Assembly: GCA_013349485.1 (NCBI GenBank)
Contig: DUZM01000037.1
Span: 1-16,626 of the forward strand
Direction: 5' to 3'
Length of the DNA: 16,626 nt
Source of the DNA: Candidatus Hydrogenedentota bacterium
Lineage (GTDB): Bacteria; Hydrogenedentota; Hydrogenedentia; Hydrogenedentales; SLHB01
In this document: positions 1-6,260 of the stretch, piece after piece
Layout: each line of letters opens with the position of its first letter
How positions within the stretch are numbered: position 1 is the first letter of the stretch
Program-made: the position numbers and the translations under genes
The notes under the pieces: generated by a model
The model's database searches: none
What the model was told of the DNA's origin: nothing
What the model saw: the letters and a program-made list of their open reading frames with translations, nothing else

Positions 1-6
1 CAAACC

Positions 7-31
7 AGATCCTTCGCTACGCTCAGGATGA
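7..31. repeat. Dispersed intergenic hairpin repeat (TCCTTCGCT...CTCAGGAT type)
   Basis: The segment reads ATCCTTCGCTAC then GCTCAGGATGAC and is an imperfect palindrome: outer arms ATCCT and AGGAT with a GC-rich middle. I recognise this kind of sequence from intergenic regions of many unrelated bacterial genomes, usually with a slightly different middle triplet. Its function is not known to me. It lies about 170 bases upstream of the first gene. Only one copy is visible in this window, so calling it a repeat rests on recall and not on a count. Confidence 0.45.
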
Positions 32-49
32 CTCAATAATGCGCTTTTT

Positions 50-91
50 GGACAGTCTGTCCTGCTCGACCGTCTTTGGTCGGACCGTCTT
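50..91. repeat. Small nested inverted and direct repeats in the leading intergenic region
   Basis: GGACA (50-54) and TGTCC (58-62) form a short palindrome directly after five T residues. CGACC (67-71) and GGTCG (78-82) form a second small hairpin. The 9-mer GACCGTCTT occurs at 68-76 and again at 83-91, a 15-bp period. The rest of 1-203 shows no gene. These could be the tail of a terminator for a gene to the left, or the remnant of a short intergenic element. Neither hairpin is followed by a T run on the plus strand, so a terminator call is weak. Confidence 0.3.
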
Positions 92-189
92 AGGCCGCAG
101 CCAAACATGATCGCTTCCAGCCCGAGTTGTCATATCCCCTTGCGGTGACTATTATTCAACGGAAGCGGAGTCGTGCGGCGTATTGGCCT

Positions 190-196
190 GGGGAGG
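190..196 (+). promoter_or_regulatory. Ribosome binding site fixing the start of the first gene
   Basis: GGGGAGG lies seven bases before the ATG at 204. It favours that ATG over the upstream in-frame TTG at 183, which has no such site. Confidence 0.7.
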
Positions 197-203
197 CAAC
201 GGC

Positions 204-1577
204 ATGAAGAAAGTTTGGGGCTGTTTTGGCTGGGGGCTGCTGGTTCTGCTGCTGCTCGTCGTGGCGGGGTTCACTGTCGCGTACCTCGTGACGGAGCAGA
301 GTCGGCAGGCGGCTATTGAGAGTCTCAGTAGGCCGGCGTCGCTCGACATGTACGAGCGGTTGGCGGCTGGCCAGCCGTTGGACCTTTTCGCGGATCCCGA
401 TGCGGACGACGAATACGACATCCGGCAGCGACTTGATGATTACAGCTACCTGTTCACTGACCAGGGCCAGCTATTCGCCGAATGGTACGCCCGAACGCCG
501 GCGGAAACCTTCGAACGATGGGGGGACAGGCCGAAAGACATCCGGGAGTGGGACGAGGAACTCTGGGCGATCGCTGAGGACGTCGTGGCATCGAACCAGG
601 ATCTCATTCCGGAGACCCGGCGGCTGGCGAAAGAGGGCGGGCCCGTGTATCCCCTCGACGTCGCGACGGGGCTCGCAACGGAAATGCCGCACCTGGCCCC
701 GATGCGCGAGCTGGCGCGCGTGCTCAGTCTGGACGCCATTGTCAAAGCGCGGCACGGCGACATCGACGAGGCCGTCGAGAACGTCATCGCTGCCATGCAA
801 CTCAGCGACGCCCTGGCCTGCGAACCCGTCCTGATATCCCAACTGGTGCGGATTGCGATCTGCGGGATCGCGAATGACACCATCCGGGACGCGTTCGAGC
901 CGGGCGATCTCACACCCGAACACGTTCGCCGCCTCATTGAACAAGCGGGTCAGGCCGTGAACCACCAAGCGTTCGCCGACGGACTTGCCGGCGAGGCCCT
1001 CCTCGGCGTTGCTACCTTCGAGCAAATGCGGCGCGGAGGCGCCGTTCCTTTTGGCTTCCGTCCGTCCGATGAAGGCTTCGCGCTGAGACTCCTTGCCAGC
1101 GCGCCTGCACGCCCTGTGTTAAACAAAGACGAACAGACCTACCTCGAGATGATGAAACGGATGGCGGAAACTGCCGAATTGCCTTACGCCGAGGCCGTCC
1201 TCAAGCTTGCCGAACTCGACATGGAGATCCAAGCCCTGCCCTTTACAAAGCCCCTCTCTCGCATGCTGCTGCCGGCCCTGACGCGCGCCAGCGAGGCGCA
1301 GGCCCGGCACGAGGCCGTCATCGGCCTGATGCAAGTCGGCCTGGCGCTCGAACTGTACTACGCCGAGCACGGCACGTATCCCGACACGCTTGGGGCCATT
1401 GCACCGGAACTTGGCGGCGCCGTTCCGAGTGATCCGTTCACGGGTGCGCCGTTCCAGTACAAACCCGAGGCCGAGACTTTCCTGCTCTACAGCGTCGGCC
1501 CGAACCGTATCGACGACGGCGGCCGACACTACGCCGACATCGTTTGGCGCGGGGTAAAGGAACAAGTACGCCGCTAA
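204..1577 (+). CDS. Membrane-anchored hypothetical protein with C-terminal pseudopilin-like segment
   Basis: Protein of 457 residues; I do not recognise a named family for the whole chain. Residues about 8-30 are a hydrophobic helix (a run of Leu and Val after MKKVWGCFGWG), so it is probably a signal anchor with the body outside the cytoplasm. The middle (about 40-350) is largely helical and soluble. The last 90 or so residues contain ALELYYAEHGTYPDTLGAI, then a DPFTG segment and YSVGPNRIDDGG. This pattern is known from the C-terminal half of type II secretion major pseudopilins and from many large planctomycete-type proteins that carry the segment without a prepilin leader. No prepilin cleavage motif is visible at the N terminus, so this is not an ordinary pilin. 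The ATG at 204 is chosen for its GGGGAGG site. The gene stands alone and converges on the kinase gene. Function unknown; the coding call is secure. Confidence 0.85.
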   Translation: MKKVWGCFGWGLLVLLLLVVAGFTVAYLVTEQSRQAAIESLSRPASLDMYERLAAGQPLDLFADPDADDEYDIRQRLDDYSYLFTDQGQLFAEWYARTPAETFERWGDRPKDIREWDEELWAIAEDVVASNQDLIPETRRLAKEGGPVYPLDVATGLATEMPHLAPMRELARVLSLDAIVKARHGDIDEAVENVIAAMQLSDALACEPVLISQLVRIAICGIANDTIRDAFEPGDLTPEHVRRLIEQAGQAVNHQAFADGLAGEALLGVATFEQMRRGGAVPFGFRPSDEGFALRLLASAPARPVLNKDEQTYLEMMKRMAETAELPYAEAVLKLAELDMEIQALPFTKPLSRMLLPALTRASEAQARHEAVIGLMQVGLALELYYAEHGTYPDTLGAIAPELGGAVPSDPFTGAPFQYKPEAETFLLYSVGPNRIDDGGRHYADIVWRGVKEQVRR

Positions 1578-1660
1578 ACCCTGGCAAGGAGTTCCGATCG
1601 CCGCAATCTGACTTGCCGTCAACTCAACACAGGCAACCTAACAGTTCCCGTGCGGGGCCC

Positions 1661-1683
1661 CACTGGCGGCCTGAATGCCAGTG
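1661..1683. terminator. Possible bidirectional terminator hairpin between convergent genes
   Basis: CACTGGC (1661-1667) and GCCAGTG (1677-1683) form a perfect 7-bp stem with a 9-base loop. It sits between the stop of the plus-strand gene (1577) and the stop of the minus-strand kinase (1801). The position is right for a shared terminator, but neither side has a clear T run. Nothing else was seen in 1578-1800. Confidence 0.35.
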
Positions 1684-1800
1684 CTCTTGTCGGTTAGCGC
1701 CACCCCACGGACAAGCAAACTGTTGCCGCCATTCGCTCGCATGGCCGATGCGAAAGCGCAATCCAGAATCCCCGGTAGGAGATGACGGCGTGAAGCCCGC

Positions 1801-2313
1801 TCAGACTGGGCGAAGTCTTTCAATGATTGTTGCGCAGACGTCTTCTTGGATGATGTCGCGGCAATCAATGGTGATGTCCGCGTACTTCGTGTAGAGCACG
1901 AACCGTTCCTCAAACAATTCGGCGAAGCTCTGTTCGGGCCGCTTCGCAAGGCCCCTGGTATCGAAGTCGTGGACTCGCGACTCGAGTGTGGCAATATCGA
2001 CGTCGAGAAACACAACGACGCCGTCGGACTTCAAGTGGTTCATGGCGCATTCGCTGTATGCTGCGCTGCCGCCTGTGGCGATCACGTGGCTGCGTAGGTC
2101 GAGGCCGAGCAGGATCTGCTCCTCGATCTTCCGCAAAGCCAGATGTCCGTCCGCGTCAACGATATCTTGCAGCGACCGGCCCTGTAGCGTCTGGATCAAG
2201 ACGTCCGTATCGACGAAATCGCGGGAGGTCTGTTTGGCAAGTATCACGCCAACCGTGCTCTTTCCCGCCCCCGGCATACCGATCAATACGATATTGGTAT
2301 TATGTGCCGTCAT
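1801..2313 (-). CDS. Shikimate-kinase-like P-loop kinase
   Basis: Protein of 170 residues, the usual length for AroK-type shikimate kinases, which phosphorylate shikimate with ATP in the chorismate pathway in the cytosol. Walker A is GMPGAGKST at 12-20. A DTD motif at 35-37 corresponds to the Mg/shikimate-binding Asp region. R61 fits the first shikimate-contacting Arg, R120 the lid Arg, and R137 in ERFVLY the Arg that holds the substrate carboxylate. The usual GGG substrate loop reads GGS at 81-83, followed by AAY, so this may be a divergent paralogue with altered substrate use. Its ATG overlaps the toxin stop as ATGA, so it is probably translated from the antitoxin-toxin mRNA. No other aromatic-pathway gene is nearby. 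The kinase fold is near certain; shikimate as the real substrate is only likely. Confidence 0.85.
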   Translation of the reverse strand: MTAHNTNIVLIGMPGAGKSTVGVILAKQTSRDFVDTDVLIQTLQGRSLQDIVDADGHLALRKIEEQILLGLDLRSHVIATGGSAAYSECAMNHLKSDGVVVFLDVDIATLESRVHDFDTRGLAKRPEQSFAELFEERFVLYTKYADITIDCRDIIQEDVCATIIERLRPV

Positions 2314-2573
2314 CGCTGATACACGTCTCTCCGGTGGCGCACGCGGACAATCTGGATGATTAGGCGCTTGTCAAGCACCTCATAAATTACACGGTAATCA
2401 CCGACGCGCAGGCGATAGGTATGCTCGGTGCCCTGCAACTTGCGTGTTGTGGGGGGAAACGGGTCCTCTTGAAGGGCCTCGACAGCACTGACGATGCGCG
2501 GGATCACGTTGCGGTCAATTCGTCGGAGTTCGCGGAGCGCGGCGGACTTCCACTCAATCTGGTAGGTACCCAT
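2310..2573 (-). CDS. RelE/ParE-family toxin of a type II toxin-antitoxin system
   Basis: Protein of 87 residues, typical for RelE-fold toxins; RelE members are ribosome-dependent mRNA endonucleases. It starts with YQIEWKSAALRELRRID, the standard first strand and helix. It continues with P38-F39-P40-P41, R44-K45-L46, YRLRVGDYRVIYEV (53-66) and ends RVRHRRDVYQR. In E. coli RelE the catalytic set is two Lys, two Arg and a Tyr near the end; here K45, R54, R56, R61, R79, R81 and Y85 are candidates, so it looks active. The ATG at 2573 is preferred over longer in-frame starts because family members begin with this strand, and it gives a 20-bp overlap with the antitoxin gene. The stop overlaps the kinase start. 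RelE rather than ParE is judged from the basic C terminus. Confidence 0.9.
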   Translation of the reverse strand: MGTYQIEWKSAALRELRRIDRNVIPRIVSAVEALQEDPFPPTTRKLQGTEHTYRLRVGDYRVIYEVLDKRLIIQIVRVRHRRDVYQR

Positions 2574-2760
2574 CCTTCTGAAGTTCCGCCTTCGCTTGGG
2601 CATGCGGCACGCTGGGTGAATCACGCCGCTCTGCGACAACTGCCAAATCATCCAGATCCTCGAGCAGTTCCTGATACTCGTCGATCGGCAGAATCACATT
2701 CGTCGTATGACCCTTGTCGTCCGTGACGAACTGCGGATGAAACTCACGCTTTCCGCTCAT
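2554..2760 (-). CDS. Antitoxin of a RelE-type system (Phd/YefM-like)
   Basis: Protein of 68 residues. The N-terminal part (HPQFVTDDKG, then TTNVILPIDEY) is the small DNA-binding strand region. The acidic helix ELLEDLDDLAVVAERRD follows, and the tail is a toxin-wrapping segment of the kind seen next to RelE toxins. Its known role is to neutralise the toxin by direct binding and to repress the operon. Three in-frame starts exist. The ATG at 2760 is chosen because GGGGAG (2769-2774) lies eight bases upstream, while the ATG at 2766 would leave only two bases. The gene precedes and overlaps the toxin by 20 bp. It has its own promoter and a palindromic operator candidate directly upstream. Confidence 0.88.
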   Translation of the reverse strand: MSGKREFHPQFVTDDKGHTTNVILPIDEYQELLEDLDDLAVVAERRDSPSVPHAQAKAELQKDGYLPD

Positions 2761-2768
2761 AGCCATCT

Positions 2769-2774
2769 CTCCCC
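2769..2774 (-). promoter_or_regulatory. Ribosome binding site of the antitoxin gene
   Basis: On the minus strand GGGGAG ends eight bases before the ATG at 2760 and decides that start against the ATG at 2766. Confidence 0.6.
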
Positions 2775-2784
2775 GTACACTGCC

Positions 2785-2813
2785 AGTATATACACTTGGC
2801 GGGAATCCCTCAA
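2785..2813 (-). promoter_or_regulatory. Sigma-70-type promoter of the antitoxin-toxin-kinase operon
   Basis: On the minus strand a -35 box TTGAGG (2813-2808) and a -10 box TATACT (2790-2785) are separated by exactly 17 bases. TATACT differs from consensus at one position and TTGAGG at two. The implied transcription start is near 2778, giving a leader of about 18 bases that contains the ribosome binding site. The -35 box lies in the loop of the 9-bp inverted repeat. Confidence 0.6.
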
Positions 2814-2822
2814 ATTCCCGCC
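2798..2822. promoter_or_regulatory. Inverted repeat, candidate antitoxin operator
   Basis: GGCGGGAAT (2798-2806) and ATTCCCGCC (2814-2822) form a perfect 9-bp inverted repeat around a 7-base centre that holds the operon's -35 box. Autoregulation by antitoxin-toxin complexes binding palindromes over their promoter is well known, so an operator is the best reading. It could also act as the zupT terminator, since it begins 24 bases after the zupT stop, but there is no T run after it. Confidence 0.5.
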
Positions 2823-2846
2823 ATTGGGCTTCTGCGCAGCGCGAGG

Positions 2847-3653
2847 TCACAGGAACATCAGCAGGCTCAGGGCCATGACGGCCATGCCGGCGATGAGTCC
2901 GTAAACGGAGATGTGGCCGGTGTCGTATTCGCGGGCCGTGGGCAGCAGTTCGTCGAGCGAGACGAAGACCATAATGCCGGCAACGGAAGCGAACAGAATG
3001 CCAAAGGTCGTCGGCGAAAAGAAGGGCCGGAGGATCGTATAGCCGATGAGGGCGCCCACAGGCTCGCTTACGCCGGACAGAAACGACAGCCAGAAGGCGC
3101 GCGTCCGGCTTCCCGTGGCGGCGTGAACCGGTACGGCCACCGAGATGCCTTCCGGGATGTTATGGATGGCGATGGCCACTGCGATGGACACGCCGATGGC
3201 CGGGTCGCTCAATGCGGCGGAAAACGTGGCGAGTCCTTCCGGGAAATTGTGGATGGCAATGGCCAGGGCCGTGAACATCCCCATACGCAGGAGTTTCGGG
3301 TCCCTCGTTTCTTTGGCCATTTCCTCGACGCGCCGCGGCTGGTGAGGGTTCTCGTAGGAGGGCACCAAGTGGTCGATCAGCAGGATCACGAGAATCCCGC
3401 CAAAAAACGCGAGTACCGCCGTCCACGTTCCGAGCTTTTCCCCCTGGACCTCGACCAGTGCGTCCCGCGCCTTGACAAGGATCTCGACAAACGAGACGTA
3501 GATCATCACGCCTGCCGAGAAACCCAGCGCTCCCGATAAGAACCGTTTGCTGGTGTGCTTTGTGGTAAGGGCCATGAGACTGCCGATGCCGGTCGCCAGC
3601 CCCGCAAACACAGTCAGCCCAAACGCCATTAACACATTTTGTTCCATCGACAT
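2847..3653 (-). CDS. zupT: ZIP-family zinc transporter ZupT
   Basis: Protein of 268 residues, matching the length of bacterial ZupT, an inner-membrane importer of zinc and other divalent metals. The two signature metal-binding motifs are clear: HNFPEGL from residue 135 and HNIPEGI from residue 164, each in a helix. SGVSEP around 193-198 and LDELLPTA at 233-240 are also typical. About eight membrane segments can be drawn, with a charged loop at about 98-122 ([15 protein letters not shown]) as the variable cytoplasmic loop. The ATG at 3653 and another at 3647 are both possible after GGGG in the leader. The small palindrome GGCGC-TCT-GCGCC at 3688-3700 lies just upstream; whether it is a regulator site is unknown. 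The gene is upstream of the toxin-antitoxin operon but that operon has its own promoter. Confidence 0.93.
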   Translation of the reverse strand: MSMEQNVLMAFGLTVFAGLATGIGSLMALTTKHTSKRFLSGALGFSAGVMIYVSFVEILVKARDALVEVQGEKLGTWTAVLAFFGGILVILLIDHLVPSYENPHQPRRVEEMAKETRDPKLLRMGMFTALAIAIHNFPEGLATFSAALSDPAIGVSIAVAIAIHNIPEGISVAVPVHAATGSRTRAFWLSFLSGVSEPVGALIGYTILRPFFSPTTFGILFASVAGIMVFVSLDELLPTAREYDTGHISVYGLIAGMAVMALSLLMFL

Positions 3654-3838
3654 TCGCCCCACTCGAGTACGCCAGACATAAGTCATTGGCGCTCTGCGCC
3701 GCTAAGTAAACACACCCGACGCCTGGCCTCTTCCCGGCCTGAAGAGCCAAGATTGCGGAGGCGCCAACCACGGGCCGGCCGCGCCGTGTTAAGAGTCGCC
3801 TGTAAATCCCGTTCCGGCTGTCCGAGTACCGGAAATGC

Positions 3839-3854
3839 CGGGCTTACGAGCCCG
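3839..3854 (-). terminator. Weak terminator-like hairpin at the end of the polytopic membrane protein gene
   Basis: CGGGCT (3839-3844) and AGCCCG (3849-3854) pair around a 4-base loop and include the stop codon of the gene ending at 3844. Only a short T-containing stretch follows on the minus strand, so rho-independent termination is doubtful. Confidence 0.3.
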
Positions 3855-4620
3855 TCTCCTTTCGTTTCCACAAACTCAGGGCTCCGGTCGCGTTCCGTAC
3901 GCGCCCGGCGACACTCCTGACGATCACATAGACAACGTAGACCACAAACGGGAAGATGAAGACCAGAGGAAGAAAGACGGCCAGCAGCCAATGCCACCAG
4001 CGCGGGTCTCTCGACTCTCGTTCTTGAGGAACGGTATGAGCCGGGAGGTATACCATGAGTCCGTATACGAACACCCACATACCGACCCCCGCTATATTTT
4101 TAACGCCGAAGGTGATTGATTCGGCCGCCGTGCCGGTCAGTCCAAATAGTAGCATGACTTCGAGCGGATTGAAATCGTATCTATTGAGGAGCCATGCCCA
4201 ACAGATGAACCAGGGTATGAATGCGACCACACTGCCGGAGATCACCTCGATATAGTTCGTTGAACTGGTGATTCGCGCCGCCTCCGTTGCGGCGCCCAAA
4301 AGAGGCGCCGCATTCGTCAATGACGTCGTCACGGCCTCTTCGAGCATTGCCATAGCGATGCACAGCAGCACAAACCGCAAGCGCCACCCACCACCGAGAT
4401 GCCCGATCCATCCGACGAAGCGGCCGCGTATCAGCCGCATGGCCACGCCGCCGAGGATGCACCATATTACAATCAGCCCGATGCCCATGCCCACGATGGC
4501 GCGCTTGTCGGGATCCTTCTCGGCGGCAAAGGCGATGACGCCAACTACCGCAACGGCTAACAGGCCGTAGACAGCAAGAATCTGCAGCAACCGGCGCGCA
4601 ACGGTGTCTTTTCGCGGCAT
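3844..4620 (-). CDS. Polytopic membrane protein of unknown function
   Basis: Protein of 258 residues that I cannot assign to a family. Hydrophobic segments lie at about 12-32, 41-63, 81-98, 128-146, 153-170, 175-193 and 210-236, so six or seven membrane helices are expected. Polar residues inside the membrane region stand out: E94-E95 in AMLEEAVTT, E167 in GTAAESIT, and H195 in LPAHTVP. Paired Glu and a later His recall the layout of CAAX-protease-like (CPBP) intramembrane proteins, but the full EExxxR signature is absent, so I do not claim that. The C-terminal tail is basic (WKRKETGS), suggesting a cytoplasmic end. The ATG at 4620 is chosen since the upstream GTG at 4668 would add a non-hydrophobic, Pro-rich extension; the ribosome site is weak either way. 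Confidence 0.75.
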   Translation of the reverse strand: MPRKDTVARRLLQILAVYGLLAVAVVGVIAFAAEKDPDKRAIVGMGIGLIVIWCILGGVAMRLIRGRFVGWIGHLGGGWRLRFVLLCIAMAMLEEAVTTSLTNAAPLLGAATEAARITSSTNYIEVISGSVVAFIPWFICWAWLLNRYDFNPLEVMLLFGLTGTAAESITFGVKNIAGVGMWVFVYGLMVYLPAHTVPQERESRDPRWWHWLLAVFLPLVFIFPFVVYVVYVIVRSVAGRVRNATGALSLWKRKETGS

Positions 4621-4740
4621 CGTTTTCTCACAGACAGGGTACAGTGGCGAGGGCCGGCCTGTCACCACACCGCAATGTAACGACCGTGGCGTGCGGCCCG
4701 ACGCCTCAACGCTCGGGCAGATACACTCGTTCGAAGCGGC

Positions 4741-5298
4741 TTACGCGCTGAGCTTGACGGCGGTGCCGTAGGCAAACAGTTCGGCCGCAGTGCCCACAAC
4801 GCTCGTGGTCATATAGCGAACATTAATGATGGCGTCCGCGCCCATTGACGCGGCCTCGGCCATCATCCTGTTCGTCGCCGCCGTGCGTGCCCGCCCCATC
4901 ATTTCTGTGTACTCCGTCAGCTCCCCGCCGAGGATTAACTTCACCAAGGCGGACAGGTCCTTTCCGAGCCAGATGGCAAATACCGTATGGCCCTGGACCA
5001 GGCCGAGAATCTGCCCGATTTCCCGCCCCGGTATCTCCGGCGAATTCAACAGCAACACCTCGGGCCCGGCCTCGTCGAGGGGCAGGTCCGCTCTGGATGT
5101 CCTGTTCCTCAGTTGGTCGATGGCCACGGTTAACAGGACTATGAGGATGCCCCCGAGAAGGCAGAAAACCGCTATCCGCAGCCACCAAGGCACGACGGGA
5201 TCGTCGGCGACCATCACATGCCAAGGGAGCCCGGCAAACACGGCGGTAAACAGCCCCAGCACAAAAGCCAGTGAACCAATATGTCGGAGTATTTTCAT
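4741..5298 (-). CDS. YbjQ-family (UPF0145) protein with two N-terminal membrane helices
   Basis: Protein of 185 residues. Two hydrophobic segments at about 8-24 and 37-60 anchor it in the membrane, and a charged linker follows. Residues about 82-185 match the YbjQ/UPF0145 domain: GGELTEYTEMMGRAR at 124-138, AASMGADAIINVRY at 149-162 and a closing AYGTAV. Stand-alone YbjQ proteins are about 105 residues and soluble, so the membrane extension is an addition seen only in some relatives. The domain forms small ring-like oligomers in known structures, but its function is unsettled and I do not assign one. The start at 5298 has an excellent site, AAGGAGGGG, just before the ATG. A GCCCGA/TCGGGC stem at 4696-4718 after the stop is a weak terminator candidate. 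Confidence 0.87.
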   Translation of the reverse strand: MKILRHIGSLAFVLGLFTAVFAGLPWHVMVADDPVVPWWLRIAVFCLLGGILIVLLTVAIDQLRNRTSRADLPLDEAGPEVLLLNSPEIPGREIGQILGLVQGHTVFAIWLGKDLSALVKLILGGELTEYTEMMGRARTAATNRMMAEAASMGADAIINVRYMTTSVVGTAAELFAYGTAVKLSA

Positions 5299-5339
5299 CT
5301 TCCCCTCCTTAGACCACGCAGGGCCAACAGACGCAGCCA

Positions 5340-5352
5340 ACGCATAATGCGT
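5340..5352. repeat. Short palindrome upstream of the YbjQ-family gene
   Basis: ACGCAT and ATGCGT flank a single central base, giving a near-perfect 13-bp palindrome between the GNAT gene's stop (5365) and the YbjQ-family start (5298). It could be a protein-binding site. No promoter boxes with good spacing were found around it. Confidence 0.3.
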
Positions 5353-5364
5353 CATCAACTGAGT

Positions 5365-6204
5365 TCAGTTTGAGTCCTCCTTCCGAAGGCACATGAGCTG
5401 CGGGTGCAAGCTGGCAATACTACGGCCGGCGGCCAAAGCCTGTTGGACCTCGCGCTCAATCTCTGGGAGCCAGTTTGCCCACTCGGGCAGCGCAGCACTA
5501 TCCCCTTCGGCAGCTATCGTTTTGAAGCCGAGGCGTGCATACGTTCGCCGCGATAGCCCGCCGGAGTGGCGAGAGAACGTCGGCAAATCATCCGGCTCGG
5601 CCGTGACCAGCACGGCGACGTATCCATGCCGCCACGCCCAGTCGATTGAGGCGCGGCACATCGCCGTCCCGATGCCGCGGCCAAAGTAGCTGGGGTCCGC
5701 GCCCCACTCGAGGTTGGTCGGCTGCTCGCCTCGGCGGGCGCGACCGATCAACTCTTGCAGTTGCTCGTCAGAAAAGCAATGCGGCGTTAACCGTTCAGCG
5801 ATACGGCCGACGTCCCAGTTGCAGTCTGCGGCAAATGTGGCGACCCGTGCGCTGCACTCCGTCAACCAGGTTTCGACGGAGCGACCTACATGGTAGCAGG
5901 CGTGGGCCCAAACCAGACCATCTAGATCCAACGCCGCAGGCTTGCTCTTAACCCACCATGGCTTGTTCCAGTCGGGCCAATGGTCGTGGCCGCCATTTGG
6001 CAGATCGAGTCGATAGCAGTGAAGCTGTCCCACACACGTATTGCCGGCCCACGCGCCCATACCGATAGTATCCTGACTATCGAAAAGATCGTAGATGCTC
6101 GCCCTGTCCTTCCAGCACCGCAGTGGAACCTGATCTATTTCCGCCCGCCGCACCTCATGAACTTCGATGGGAACGCCGTTTGGCGCTGTAGCGTTCGTGT
6201 CCAT
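5365..6204 (-). CDS. Long GNAT-family N-acetyltransferase
   Basis: Protein of 279 residues, longer than the common 150-180 for single-domain GNAT enzymes. The acetyl-CoA site is visible as FGRGIGTAMCR around 174-184 (the R-x-x-G-x-G/A loop), followed by a helix and WRHGYVAVLVTAEPDD. The closing motif TYARLGFK at 221-228 is standard. The N-terminal 60 residues look like the first strands of the fold (VGQLHCYRLDLP). Between them is a long insert (about 70-165) rich in Trp, His and Cys, which may form a substrate lid. The last 50 residues form an extra helical tail. Known GNATs transfer acetyl groups to amines; the substrate here cannot be read. The ATG at 6204 follows GGGAAGG. An earlier GTG at 6264 would overlap the DUF4838 stop but has no ribosome site. 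It probably ends or follows the DUF4838 operon. Confidence 0.82.
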   Translation of the reverse strand: MDTNATAPNGVPIEVHEVRRAEIDQVPLRCWKDRASIYDLFDSQDTIGMGAWAGNTCVGQLHCYRLDLPNGGHDHWPDWNKPWWVKSKPAALDLDGLVWAHACYHVGRSVETWLTECSARVATFAADCNWDVGRIAERLTPHCFSDEQLQELIGRARRGEQPTNLEWGADPSYFGRGIGTAMCRASIDWAWRHGYVAVLVTAEPDDLPTFSRHSGGLSRRTYARLGFKTIAAEGDSAALPEWANWLPEIEREVQQALAAGRSIASLHPQLMCLRKEDSN

Positions 6205-6260
6205 AGACCTTCCCACGTTAACGCCATCCGCAATGTTATAAGCACTCAGGCAGTTCTCTT

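Noticed and set aside
50..62. Rho-independent terminator from the GGACA/TGTCC palindrome
   Set aside because: The T run is on the wrong side for plus-strand transcription, and the stem is only 5 bp.
446..1025. Minus-strand open frames of 163 and 184 codons opposite the first gene
   Set aside because: The plus-strand gene has a membrane anchor, a good ribosome site and a recognisable C-terminal segment; the antisense frames have none of these.
1638..2015. Minus-strand open frame extending past the kinase stop
   Set aside because: It overlaps the kinase in another frame, is Ser/Arg-rich and has no ribosome site.
2796..3539. Open frame of 247 codons on the plus strand
   Set aside because: It lies antisense to zupT, which has full family motifs. 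The translation is low-complexity and His/Arg/Gly-rich, as expected of a shadow frame.
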